This document shows, in pieces, positions 45,009 to 55,976 of a DNA stretch of 64,000 bases. Where the stretch lies: positions 8,516,236-8,580,235 of the forward strand of contig NC_133324.1 of the NCBI RefSeq assembly GCF_042186555.1, read 5' to 3'. Source of the DNA: Aquarana catesbeiana. Its lineage: Eukaryota > Chordata > Amphibia > Anura > Ranidae. The notes beneath the pieces were generated by a model. The model did no database searches, was not told the origin of the DNA, and was given only the letters and a program-made list of their open reading frames with translations. Positions within the stretch are counted from its first letter, which is position 1; every line of letters starts with the position of its first letter. The position numbers and the translations under genes are program-made.

Positions 45009-45776
45009 CTGCTCATCCCTCCCCTTTCCTGGCCCGCCAGGCTGCACACTCAGAATAAGGCTCTGGTATGGATTTTTAGGGAGACCTCCCACATTTTTTG
45101 TTTTGTTTTGTTGAGTTCTGTCTTAAAATCAGAAAAAAGTTTAAATTGCCAGCAAATGACATTTCATTGCCAGCTTCTCAAAAAAACAAAAAAAACATAC
45201 AGAAACTTTCAGCACTTTCTGAACATGATGGAGATGGACCCCTTTAAAGGTAAGGTTAGGATACCCCCTCGCCCGGCATGTTATTTAAAGGAATTTTGCA
45301 TTTTTACTGTTTCACGTTAAGCATTTTTTAAAAAATCACTGCTACTGATCAAGTGGAATTTTTAAAAAATGTTTTTGTATTGGTACATGTTCCCCAGGGC
45401 AATGCCCACCCACCATGCTATTTTACATCTCCTTGCCTAGTAGCCTAGAAAATTGGCATTTTTAACTTGTTAGCCGAACAAACAGACCCAAGGACATGTA
45501 ATTCTGACAGCACCGCTCCAAGCCTACTGTGTGTAATGTTCAATCAGCTTCTACCTCTGCTACAGGTGCTAGTCCCAAAAGGATCAGAGCCCTTTTATTA
45601 CCACTGCTAAATGTGACAGCTTCCTCCTGGTTGTTAGGGAACTGGTACCTGTTGGCATAGTAACAACGAGTGACTCATCCCTTCCGGGTACATTCAGCTG
45701 CCAGACAGGGATTCCATACTGACAGGTGAATGGTAACATACAGCAGGTATTTAAATAAAAAGGCTTAGAGTCCCTC

Positions 45777-45815
45777 AAAATTTATACCAGGCCCTTTAGT
45801 CCTGGTATAAATTTT
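45777..45815. repeat. Perfect 15-bp hairpin
   Basis: AAAATTTATACCAGG, a nine-base loop, then CCTGGTATAAATTTT. It lies in the inverted-repeat element. Confidence 0.85.
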
Positions 45816-46149
45816 CAGTGGAACCCCACAAATAAATACTGCAGTCTCCTCAAAATTTTACACCGGACCCTTATCCAAGCATGCACCCTGGGTGGCTAGG
45901 ATGAGGGGGGATGGGCAGTGGTCTGCCCCATTCTGAACCATGCCAGGCCACATGCCCTAAACATGGGGGTGCATTCCCAGGGGACCACCTGCCCACAAAC
46001 CTGGCTCAGTAGTTGTGGGAGTCTGTGGGTGGGGGACTTATGTGCCTCTTGAAGACCCTTTAAAAATAAGGAGAAAAAATATTATCTTCTAAAGAGCAAA
46101 AGTATAGTTGCAAGTTTTTTTTTTACAAATAAAAGTTGTTGTTTATTTT

Positions 46150-49105
46150 TGAAGAGTACACATTTACAGAATAAAGAGCACATTGACATATCTTGAAACA
46201 CCCAATACGAGGACAATATGTGACCAGTCTAAACTATGTGGCATGTTCACCAATGCCAGGAGCATGGCGGACAAGATGGGTGAACTAGAGATACTGTTGT
46301 ACAAGGAGGATTTGGATTTTGTGGGAATTTCAGAGACCTGGTTCAACAGCTCTCATGATTGGCTGGCAAACATTCAAGGGTATACCCTATACCGCAAGGA
46401 TAGAGAGGGTAAAAAAGGGGGAGGGGTATGCCTATATATCAAGAATAATGTACAAGTGAATGTGAGAGATGACATCACTGAGGGGGCTAGGGAGGAGGTG
46501 GAATCTTTATGGGTAGAGCTCCAAAGGGATGAAGCTAAGGGGAAAATAATACTGGGAGTATGCTATAGGCCCCCTAACCTGAGGGAGGAAGTGGAGACGG
46601 ATCTCCTATCACAAATTGGATTAGCAGCAAGGATGGGAAGTGTTATCATAATGGGGGATTTTAATTATCCAGACATAGACTGGGCGGAGGGAACCGCGCA
46701 TTCATTTAAGGCTCGCAAGTTCCTTAGTGTCTTGCAGGACAATTTTATGGGTCAGATGGTAGACGCACCAACTAGAAATAAAACATTACTAGATCTACTG
46801 GTTACCAACAATACAGACCTGATAACAGATGTGGAAATACGGGGCAATTTAGGTAACAGCGATCACAGGTCAATTCGTTTCAGTATAAATCACACAAATA
46901 GGAAACATGAAGGGAACACAAAGACACTGAATTTCAAAAGAGCCAACTTCCCTAAACTACAAACCTTGCTAAAAGGCATAAATTGGGATAAAATATTAGG
47001 AACAAAGAATACGGAGGAGAGATGGGTTTGCTTTAAGAGCATATTAAATAAGGGCATTAGCCAATGTATCCCATTGGGTAATAAATTTAAAAGAGCGAAC
47101 AAACATCCTGGATGGCTTAACTCCAATGTAAAAATGCATATAAAAGCAAAGGAGAAGGCCTTCAAAAAATACAAGGTTGAGGGATCATCCTCAGCATTCA
47201 GAATTTATAAAGAATGCAATAAGAAATGTAAGGGTGCAATTAGGATGGCTAAGATAGAACATGAAAGACACATAGCGGAGGAGAGCAAAAAAAATCCCAA
47301 GAAATTCTTTAAGTATGTAAACAGTAAAAAAGGGAGGACAGACCATATTGGCCCCATAAAGAATGAGGAAGGACATCTGGTTACAAAGGATGGGGAGATG
47401 GCAAATGTATTGAATTTATTCTTCTCCTCAGTCTTCACGAGTGAATCGGGGGGCTTCAGTAACCAAAACTGCAGTGTTTATCCTCATGACACAACACAGG
47501 AAGCACCTACATGGTTAACAGAGGACGGAATTAAAATTAGACTTGAGAAACTTAACATTAATAAATCACCGGGACCAGATGGCTTGCATCCGAGGGTACT
47601 TAGGGAACTCAGTCAGGTGATTGCCAGACCGTTGTTCCTAATTTTTACAGACAGTCTATTGACTGGAATGGTACCAGCTGATTGGAGAAAAGCCAATGTA
47701 GCACCAATATTTAAAAAGGGCCCAAAAAACATCCCTGGGAATTACAGACCAGTTAGCCTAACATCAATAGTATGTAAACTCTTGGAGGGGATGATAAGGG
47801 ACTATATACAAGATTTTAGTAATAAGAATGATATCATAGCAGTAATCAGCATGGATTCATGAAGAATCGTTCTTGCCAAACCAATCTATTAACCTTCTAT
47901 GAGGAGGTGAGTTGCCATCTAGATAAAGGAAGGCCCGTAGACGTGGTGTATCTGGATTTTGCAAAAGCATTTGACACAGTTCCCCATAAACGTTTACTGT
48001 ACAAAATAAGGTGCATTGGCATGGACCATAGGGTGAGTACATGGATTGAAAACTGGCTACAAGGGCGTGTTCAGAGGGTGGTGATAAATGGGGAGTACTC
48101 AGAATGGTCAGGGGGGTGGGTAGTGGGGTTCCCCAGGGTTCTGTGCTGGGACCAATCCTATTAATTTGTTCATAAACGACCTGGAGGATGGGATAAACAG
48201 TTCAATCTCTGTATTTGCAGACGATACTAAGCTAAGCAGGGCAATAACTTCTCCGCAGGATGTGGAAATCTTGCAAAAAGACCTGAACAAATTAATGGGG
48301 TGGGCGACTACATGGCAAATGAGGTTCAATGTAGAAAAATGTAAAATAATGCATTTGGGTGGCAAAAATATGAATGCAATCTATACACTGGGGGGAGAAC
48401 CTCTGGGGGAATCTAGGATGGAAAAGGACCTGGGGGTCCTAGTAGATGACAGGCTCAGCAATGGCATGCAATGCCAAGCTGCTGCTAATAAAGCAAACAG
48501 AATATTGGCATGCATTAAAAGGGGGATCAACTGCAGAGATAAAACGATAATTCTCCCGCTCTACAAGACTCTGGTCCAGCCGCACCTGGAGTATGCTGTC
48601 CAGTTCTAGGCACCAGTCCTCAGGAAGGATGTACTGGAAATGGAGCGAGTACAAAGAAGGGCAACAAAGATAATAAAGGGTCTGGAGGATCTTAGTTATG
48701 AGGAAAGGTTGCGAGCACTGAACTTATTCTCTCTGGAGAAGAGACGCTTGGGAGGGGATATGATTTCAATTTACAAATACTGTACTGGTGACCCCACAAT
48801 AGGGATAAAACTTTTTCGCAGAAGAGAGTTTAATAAGACTCGTGGCCACTCATTACAATTAGAAGAAAAGAGGTTTAACCTTAAACTACGTAGAGGGTTC
48901 TTTACTGTAAGAGCGGCAAGGATGTGGAATTCCCTTCCACAGGCGGTGGTCTCAGCGGGGAGCATTGATAGCTTCAAGAAACTATTAGATAATCACCTGA
49001 ATGACCGCAATATACAGGGATATGTAATGTAATACTGACACATAATCACACACATAGGTTGGACTTGATGGACTTGTGTCTTTTTTCAACCTCACCTACT
49101 ATGTA
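46150..49105 (+). mobile_element. CR1 LINE, 5'-truncated, about 3 kb
   Basis: Carries nearly all of the pol-like ORF2 and the family 3' tail (GTTGGACTTGATGGACTTG, TCAACCTCACCTACTATG). It ends next to the 3' end of L1 copy C, which points the other way. The 5' end, ORF1 included, is missing. Confidence 0.9.
46183..49032 (+). pseudogene. CR1 ORF2 (endonuclease + reverse transcriptase), three frameshifts and a stop
   Basis: Open for 559 residues to 47862: endonuclease marks FTNARSMADKM, GISETW, GDFNYPDIDW and NSDHRSI, then RT blocks KSPGPDGLHPRVLRE and NYRPVSL. One base is out of step near 47838, after which NRSCQTNLLTFYEEV and LDFAKAFDTVPH are read in another frame. Further shifts near 48110 and 48160 break GVPQGSVLGPILF, then FINDLEDG and the catalytic FADDTK follow. 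A TAG at 48607 replaces the Trp of QFWAPVLR. The C-terminus (EKRRLGGDMISIYKY, RAARMWNSLP, LLDNHLND) is intact to 49032. In a working CR1 this enzyme performs target-primed reverse transcription. Confidence 0.9.
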
Positions 49106-49290
49106 ACATATGTAATGATACATAGCGTTGTTTATAATACAGAACATATCTATCACGACCTTTATGGTCGCTGTTAACAAGACATATGCAGATAGTTATT
49201 TGTGGTTGCTAGACATATGGATATTGTTTGCGTTGAGGGGTGGTTTATCACCGCATCAGTGCATATAGTAAAGGGCTATCCTACTGTAAT

Positions 49291-52200
49291 CTATTCAGTG
49301 AGTGTGTTGCATGTGGCTGCGTTGTTTAACCATGAATCCCATATTTTCCCATATTTGGATGGGCAGCCCCTATGGGCATATATTTCTTTCTTATATGGTA
49401 AGACAGTGTTAACGGTAGCTATCCATTCCTGGAGCGTTGGTGGGTCCATCCTCAACCATTTTCTAGCTATGAGTAATCTGGCTATAAACAATGTTTCCTT
49501 GAGAAAGATGATATGGTATTTGTCTGAATCTGGATCTGGGAATATTCCCAGTATACATTGCTTGGGGCATAGTTTAAGAGGGGACCCCATTTCAACATGT
49601 ATGAATCGCACTATGTGGGACCAGTAATCATGTATAACCGGGCATGCCCATAGGAGATGAAAAAAGGAGCTAGATGGGCTGTCACATCTGGGACAAAGAG
49701 GACTGTGATTAGGTTTGAATCTAATCATTCTGGCTGGAGTCAAGTATGACCTATGTAAAATGTAAAGTTGAGTGAGGAGATCGGAGAGTCTGGTGGACAC
49801 GGTTTTGCAATTATCCAACGCATCTTCCCACTCATCATCCTCCAGCTCCCCCACCTCCCCAGCCCATCGTTCCCTCAGACCATAAGCAATTTTCACTGCC
49901 GTAGGCCGAAGCAAAGAGGTGTAAAATACTGAGATAAGTTTGGAGGGATCTTGCCCCTTGATAATATTGAGAATATCCAATTGTTCTACATTAGGAGGGT
50001 TGTTGTGAAACTGGGCCTGGAGAGCATGGCGGAGCTGGAGGTATCCGAAGTGCATGGAGTTAGGGAGATTAAATTCATCTTTAAGTTGCTGGAATGATTT
50101 CAATACGTTGTCCCTGTAAACATCTGAGAGAAGAATCACCCCCCGAGTGACCCACATTCCATGGTCTGGCAGAGATAAAATTTCTTTCAATCCTGGGTTG
50201 CCCCAGAGTGGTGTGTGTGAGTGTGTATGAGGAGCATGTAATCTGCGTCTTATTACTGTCTACACTTTGCAATGGGTGGAGATTAGGTCTGGACAGCCTC
50301 CCCCCAATACCCGAGGATCTGCAGGGTCTCTAAAGATGACTTGAAATGGGTGGGAGTAAAGGCGAGTATATTGGGAACATAGTAGGGTCATATAACGTTC
50401 TTTGTCGCATTTGTCTATGTAGTAAAAGTGTGATAACTGTGCCGCCAGATAGTATAGGTTGAAATCAGGTAGGGCTGTACCACCTAGGTCCGTGGGGTTT
50501 TTTAACACTTGCCAAGATAGTTTGTGGCGAGACTTTCCCCACACAAATGAGTTAAGAATTGTTTCTATTGTTTTAAAGATCCTGAGTGGCAGGTATATCG
50601 GGGCATGCCAAAAGACATAAAGAAACTTGGGGAGCAAAACCATCTTTTTAAGGTTCACACGTCCCATAACCCCCAAGGGGAGTTTACCCCAGATCTGGGT
50701 TTTATTTTTCAAAATTGTGAGCAAAGGCTCTATATTCTGTTTGGTGTATTCTGCGGAAGTGCGGGTGACATTGATCCCCAAATATTTCATGCTACTGACT
50801 ATCGTAAGGGGGGAAGAAGCTTGGTTTTGCGTGGGCGCACCTATGTCTATAGGGAGGATTTGGGATTTGTCCCAATTTATTTTAAGACCCGAATATTTCT
50901 CAAATGTTTGTATGGTTTCTAGTGCTATTTTCAAAGAGGGGCCCGAATCTGATAGGTACAGCAGCATGTCATCTGCGTATAGACTAATTGTCTCCACTAG
51001 TTCATCTTTTTGCAGACCCATGATGCCCGGGTGAGATCTCAGTGAAGCCAAGAGGGGCTCCACCATGAGGGCATAAAGTAGAGGAGATAGCGGACAGCCC
51101 TGGCGCGTCCCCCTGGAGAGAGGGAAGGCGTCCGAGACTCTCCCGTTGACCAAGACCCTGGCACTGGGATTTTGATACATTAGTTGGATCCATCTAATGA
51201 ATTTCGGTCCGAATCCAAATTTAGCTAGGCATTGCCATAAATAGGTCCACTCAACGGAGTCGAATGCCTTGGCGGCATCCAAAGACACCACAACTCTGGA
51301 TCCCATTTGGTCATGTTGAGCTTGTATATTCATATGTAGTCTGCGAAGGTTATGGGCCACATTTTTTGTGGGCATAAATCCCGTTTGGTCCGGGTGAATC
51401 AGGGTAAGGATTATTTTATTCAGACGTAGTGCCAGGATCTTGGCCAAGATCTTTATGTCTAGCTGGAGAAGTGATATGGGACGATATGATTCTGGGATTT
51501 CTAAATTTTTACCAGGTTTGGGTATGAGCACTATATAGGCTTCAGTCATAGAGTGGGGGATAGAGCCAGATTTAAACATATGTGAATATAGTTTGTGTAA
51601 TCTAGGGACAATGTTATCTATATATGTTTTATAAAATTCTAGGGGGAGGCCGTCAGACCCAGGTGCTTTCGAGGCTTTAAGATGGGATATCGCTTCAATA
51701 ATATCATCTGTAGATATTGGGACCTCCAGCACTTCAATCTGTGTTTGGGATAGTGTAGGTAGTTCTATATTCGCTAATAGTGCCCCCGTATCTCTATTGT
51801 CATTATCAACCGTGGAGGTGTAGAGCGATAAAAAATAAGAACGGAATTCTTCCGCAACTCTATCGGGTTCAGTAATCATTTCTCCATTAGTGCCCCTAAA
51901 GGATACCACCGTAGGCGGTCTGAGATCTATGTGGGCCAAATATGCCAGGAGGCGTCCCGCCCTCTCCCCACACCCATACAGCCTCTGTTTGGTGTAGAAT
52001 ATGTTGCTCTCCGCTTTTTCAAAGTGTAGGTTGGACACTATACGGGTTTGCTGTTTTAGTTGGTCGGCATTAAGGGAAGTGGGGTTAGATGTAAATTCCC
52101 TCTCTATCTCTGTCAGGGCTCGTTCTGCCTGATGTATTGCATGAGAAGATGTTTTCTTATATTTATTTATGCATTGGGCAAGCGTCATGCGGGCGTGGGA

Positions 52201-53070
52201 TTTGAAAGCATCCCATACTATTTCAAGAGGCGCTGAGGCTCTATTATTTTGGAAAAATATGTCCCATTCAATCCCAATCTCATCTATTCCGGGTACCACC
52301 GATAACCAGAAGGGGTTAAGTTTCCATGTGTAGGTACTAGGTGGGGAATCAAGTTTGAGCACAACCCAATATGGAGCGTGGTCTGATAGTGTGCGAGGGT
52401 AAAAACCCACGTCCTCCAGCACAGGGAGAAGGGAGCAGGATATTAAGATAAGATCAATCCTAGACATTGAGTTATGTGATGTTGAAAAGCAGGAAAAGGC
52501 CCTATCTTGCGGGTGACGATACCTCCAGGTGTCTATTAGGGCCATCTCGTCGAGTAATCTACCAAATCTAGTGTGTTGGGGGGAGGGAGTACTAAATGGC
52601 TGTGTAGTCATTCTATCTAGATCCCTGTCTAATACATTATTAAAGTCTCCCATCCACAACACTGGAACAGTAGGATATTGAGCCATAAAAGCAAGGCCTT
52701 CATGTAGAACATTAAAGTGGAACGGGGGAGGTATGTAGACTGCCAGAATAAGTATTTCAAGCCCATTTAGCTTGGCGTGCAAAAATAGGAATCTGCCCTG
52801 TGTATCTGATTTAAGCGTCAGTAAAACAAACTGCACTGTTTTTGCCACTAATAGTGCGACTTCTCTAGAATTGGGGGTGTATGGAGCATGGTACACCCAC
52901 CCCACCCAAGGTTTTTTAAGTGTTGACATCAATTGACCGGTAAGATGGGTCTCTGTTAGGGCCATTATCTCAGCTCACATATTTTTGAGGATAGATAAGG
53001 CCGCATTTCTTTTTGGTTTAGCCCTTATACCTCGCACGTTCCACGTGACACATTTTAACCTAGAAACCAT
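49291..53070 (-). pseudogene. L1-type ORF2, copy C, open except for two in-frame stops
   Basis: One continuous frame of 1260 codons from ATG 53068-53070 (MVSRLKCVTWNVRGIRAKPK) to 49291. Two stops interrupt it: TGA at 52975-52977 in the endonuclease and TAG at 50260-50262 after the RT. No frameshift is needed. Motifs: TWNVRG, LTETHLTG, GDFNNVLD, SRIDLILIS and [57 protein letters not shown] and YADDMLLYLSD; then a C-terminal CPRC-x9-H-x4-C knuckle (SFFHLLWAC). Two point changes would have killed an otherwise full-length enzyme, so inactivation was recent relative to copy B, or the stops are polymorphic. Confidence 0.9.
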
Positions 53071-53971
53071 ATTCAAGTTTGTTTGTCTTTGAGTTCGCCT
53101 CCCCGGCCGCAGAGCAGCCGTCCCGCTCCACCCCGTAATACAGGAGGGCGTGCGTCTCCGCCCATCGCGGCCTGGATGGCAGGGTCAGAATCCACAATTT
53201 TTCAACCTTGGAGCCTGAATCTGCAAATTTTCTAGTAAGGAGCATGTGAGAGCATATGTATATCAGTATATAAACCAGGTATTTGCAATGGGGACTCCTC
53301 TTATCTCTGTTAGACTGTATGGTAACAAAACAACAAAACTTTTCCAACTTGTAAATTAACACGCTGGGCTGCACAGGCAGACATCCCTTCCCACGTAACA
53401 TAGGGGCAGGCTGCTGTTCCTGTACATTCCAGGGAAACAAAACTTGCGCCTTTTGGCGAACATTACATGAAGTTCCTATGAAAACAGGATCCACTAGGAA
53501 TCCTGTACCTAGGGGGACAATAAATCGCTGAAGAGCGAGCAATAACACAAGGGATTTGACTCCCAAAACATGACCTCCAGGATGGTATGATGTTGAAGGG
53601 TAAGCAGAGGTATACACTGGAGAGTACCTTCCGGAAGTCATGAAGGGCTTCTGCTTGCCAAGAACATTAATCATCCATGATGGATGTTATGAGTATAGGG
53701 GACAAAGGCGGGTGCCAGATGATGTTGCATATACGTGATCCAAAAAGGGGGTAATAAAATAGGGGAAGCATAGCAGGGCATAGTGAGTAGGATATTGAGT
53801 AGGAGTAAGTTCACTGGTAAGGTGAGGGCCGTCTCCACCTGAACTTGTATGGTACAGTACCTTGATGGAGCAAAGCCCGGCGTGTCTTGGTATGCGGTGC
53901 AGTGTCGGCGTTGCATTCAAGAGTCATGGACAGTTTGTGGCACTAGCGGTTATCTGAGATCTTAGGAGATC
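53071..53971 (-). other. Inter-ORF spacer of L1 copy C
   Basis: About 0.9 kb between ORF1 and ORF2. Open frames here (for example 53060-53674) show no domain and are not supported as genes. Confidence 0.5.
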
Positions 53972-54835
53972 CTAGGAGTGTGCTCGGTCCAGTGCTGCCT
54001 TGTTCTCCATCCATTCGAATACTGCTTCTGGTGTATCGAAAAAGTGAGCTCTGTCCTCACCGACCACATGCAATCTGGCCGGGAAGAGCATTGCGTATTT
54101 GTAATGGCGGATCCGCAACTGTCGTTTGGCTTCTGTAAATTGCGCACGCTTCTTCTGAACTTCCGCCGAGAAGTCTGGGAAGACTTTGACCTCTCCACTT
54201 TTAAAAGGAATGTTGCCTTTTAGCCTGGTGAGGCGGAGGACAGCATCGCGGTCACGGTAGTTAAGTAGTTTGGCAATGAATGTTCTAGGAGGTGCACCTT
54301 GGGGAGGAGGTTTGGAAGCCAATCTGTGTGCTCTCTCCACCATGAATGAGGTGGAAAATTCAGCCTGGCCAAAGGTAGAGATTAACAGGTTCTCCAGAAA
54401 TGAAGGGGGGTCAGCACCCTCCACACCCTCCGGTAGTCCTACGAACCGCAGGTTGCACCTCCTCAGCCTGTTTTCCATGTCGCCTTGCTTCATAAGTACC
54501 GCATTCAGCTGGTGCTGTAATCTTTCCGTTGTTATCTGCAATGGCGGTATGTCGTCCTCCACCTGACTGATCTGTGTCTCCGTCTCAGTAACCCGTTCTC
54601 TTAATTTCTGCAGGTCTTGTCGGATTAGTGACACGTCCACCTTCACCTCCTCTATCTTACAAGTGAGGGTGCTCTTGCAGTCCGAGATTGCTTCCAGGAC
54701 GCGGGCAATGTCATCTGCTGCTGAGTCCGGTGAAGCGGGCTGGTCGGCGCCATTTTCCTCTGCGGCCGTCTTATCTTGCAGGCGGTATTTTGCGAGTTTA
54801 GCGGCCGTGTCCGTGGCTTTTTTTGTAGGAGACAT
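53972..54835 (-). CDS. L1-type LINE ORF1 protein, intact
   Basis: 287 residues, complete from ATG (MSPTKKATDTAAKLAKY) to stop. This is the RNA-binding chaperone that coats LINE RNA in ribonucleoprotein particles. Residues about 45-125 form a long heptad-like coiled coil (IARVLEAISDCKS, VSLIRQDLQKLRERVTE, ISQVEDDIPPLQ) that should trimerise it. Residues about 125-205 are the RRM-like domain (NRLRRCNLRFVGLPEGVEG, FMVERAHRL, PRTFIAKLLNYRDRDAVL). Residues about 210-285 are the C-terminal domain (FKSGEVKVFPDFSAEVQKKR, YAMLFPARLHVV, FFDTPEAVFEWM). Length is ordinary for the family. Its partner ORF2 is broken, so the protein could at most act in trans. Confidence 0.92.
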   Translation of the reverse strand: MSPTKKATDTAAKLAKYRLQDKTAAEENGADQPASPDSAADDIARVLEAISDCKSTLTCKIEEVKVDVSLIRQDLQKLRERVTETETQISQVEDDIPPLQITTERLQHQLNAVLMKQGDMENRLRRCNLRFVGLPEGVEGADPPSFLENLLISTFGQAEFSTSFMVERAHRLASKPPPQGAPPRTFIAKLLNYRDRDAVLRLTRLKGNIPFKSGEVKVFPDFSAEVQKKRAQFTEAKRQLRIRHYKYAMLFPARLHVVGEDRAHFFDTPEAVFEWMENKAALDRAHS

Positions 54836-54978
54836 CCTCTCTATACTTTCCCACTGCTGGCAGGTGAAATAAGTCGGTATTTGCGGTGATTATTACCCCA
54901 GGAATGACGGATACGGATTTTGGGCAAGCGGAGCTCTCAGTCAGTGTTCCTCACGCCATGCCGGTCCAGGCCACGCCC
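54836..54978 (-). promoter_or_regulatory. 5' UTR of L1 copy C (presumed internal promoter)
   Basis: The leader starts GGGGCGTGGCCTGGACCG and contains CCGCTTGCCCAAAATCCG and a GTAATAATCACC stretch before the ORF1 ATG. LINE 5' UTRs carry the promoter inside the transcript. Sequence alone does not show activity. Confidence 0.5.
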
Positions 54979-55026
54979 CATAGTTGCAAGTTTTTACATG
55001 TTTACATGTTTGTGCTTGAGGTTTAT

Positions 55027-55972
55027 CCCCTTCCCACTGACCGTACGCAAATCTGCGTACTCGGCTTTCCGGGATTATACCAGGGTTATACCGGGATGAT
55101 GTCTGCAGCTGCCATTCATGATGCCTGCATGAATGGCTTTGTTCCAGCCTTCTAATTGTAAACGCGGAAGCGACATCATGACGTCACTTCCTGTTTACTC
55201 GGCTGCCGTTTTTGACGATCTGAATACTTTGAAGTGCAAAAGTCTTTTAGACCCCCGATCCCTCCATAAAGAGTACCTGTCACCACCTATTACTGTCACA
55301 AGGGATGTTTACATTCCTTGTGACAGCAATAAATGTAAAAAAAAAAATATTTTTTTAAATACAATTTATAAGTATTAAAATAAATAAAATAAATAAATAA
55401 AAAAATTTAAAGCGTCCCCGTCCCCGCGAGCTCAAGCAGTGAAGAAAATGCATATGGAAGTCGCGCCCGCATATGTAAACGGTGTTCAAATCACACATGT
55501 GAGGTATCTCCATGATTGTCAGAGCGAGAGCAATAATTCTAGCACTAGACCTCCTCTGTAACTCCAACCTGGTAACCGTAAAAAAATTTAAAGCATCGCC
55601 TATGGAAATTCATAGGTACTGTAGTTTGACGCTATTCCACGAGTGCGTGCAATTATAAAGCGTGACATGTTTGGTATCTATTTACTCGGCATAACATCAT
55701 CTTTCACATTATACAAAAAATTGGGGTAACTTTACTGTTTGATTTATTTAAAATTCATGAAAGTGTCCCTTTTCCAAAAATTTGCGTTTAAAACACTGCT
55801 GCACAAATACTGTGTGATATAAAATATTGCAACAATATCCATTTTATTCTCTAGATTCTCTGCTAAAAAAATTATATATAATGTTTGGGGGTTCTAAGTA
55901 ATTTTCTAGCAAAAAATACAGATTTTAACTTGTAAACACCAAATTTCAAAAATAGGCTTAGTCATGAAAGGG
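55027..55972. mobile_element. piggyBac-type MITE
   Basis: Flanked by TTAT (55023-55026) and TTAA (55973-55976), near the piggyBac target. Ends CCCCTTCCCACTGAC and TCATGAAAGG are loosely inverted. It contains a perfect 11-bp hairpin CTGTCACAAGG / CCTTGTGACAG (55293-55326), in the same context (ACCTGTCAC, ATTACTGTCAC, GCAATAA) as a hairpin in the piggyBac element at about 10615-10680, read inverted. No coding capacity. Confidence 0.55.
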
Positions 55973-55976
55973 TTAA

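Larger units (their letters stand above)
44255..46050. mobile_element. Inverted-repeat (foldback) element split by a hAT-like insertion
   Basis: GGCATGTGGCCTGGTATGGT at 44349-44368 is mirrored at about 45934-45957 (ACCATGCCAGGCCACATGCC). Looser mirroring extends over about 140 bp on each side (CCCACCTACAGACCCCCACA against GGGAGTCTGTGGGTGGGGG). The interior has a perfect 15-bp hairpin at 45777-45815. No coding capacity. The superfamily is unknown and the exact ends are not fixed. Confidence 0.5.
49108..54978 (-). mobile_element. L1-type LINE, copy C, nearly complete, minus strand
   Basis: A different L1-group family from copies A and B. Reading on the minus strand: 5' UTR of about 140 bp beginning GGGGCGTGGCCTGGACC, intact ORF1, spacer of about 0.9 kb, ORF2 with two stops, and 3' UTR of about 180 bp that holds the small hairpin CGACCTTTATGGTCG (49158-49172). 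No poly(A) run is seen at its 3' end, which lies against the CR1 tail. Confidence 0.85.

Noticed and set aside
53060..53674. 204-residue minus-strand frame between L1 copy C ORF1 and ORF2
   Set aside because: No domain, falls in the expected spacer and overlaps the start of ORF2 in another frame.
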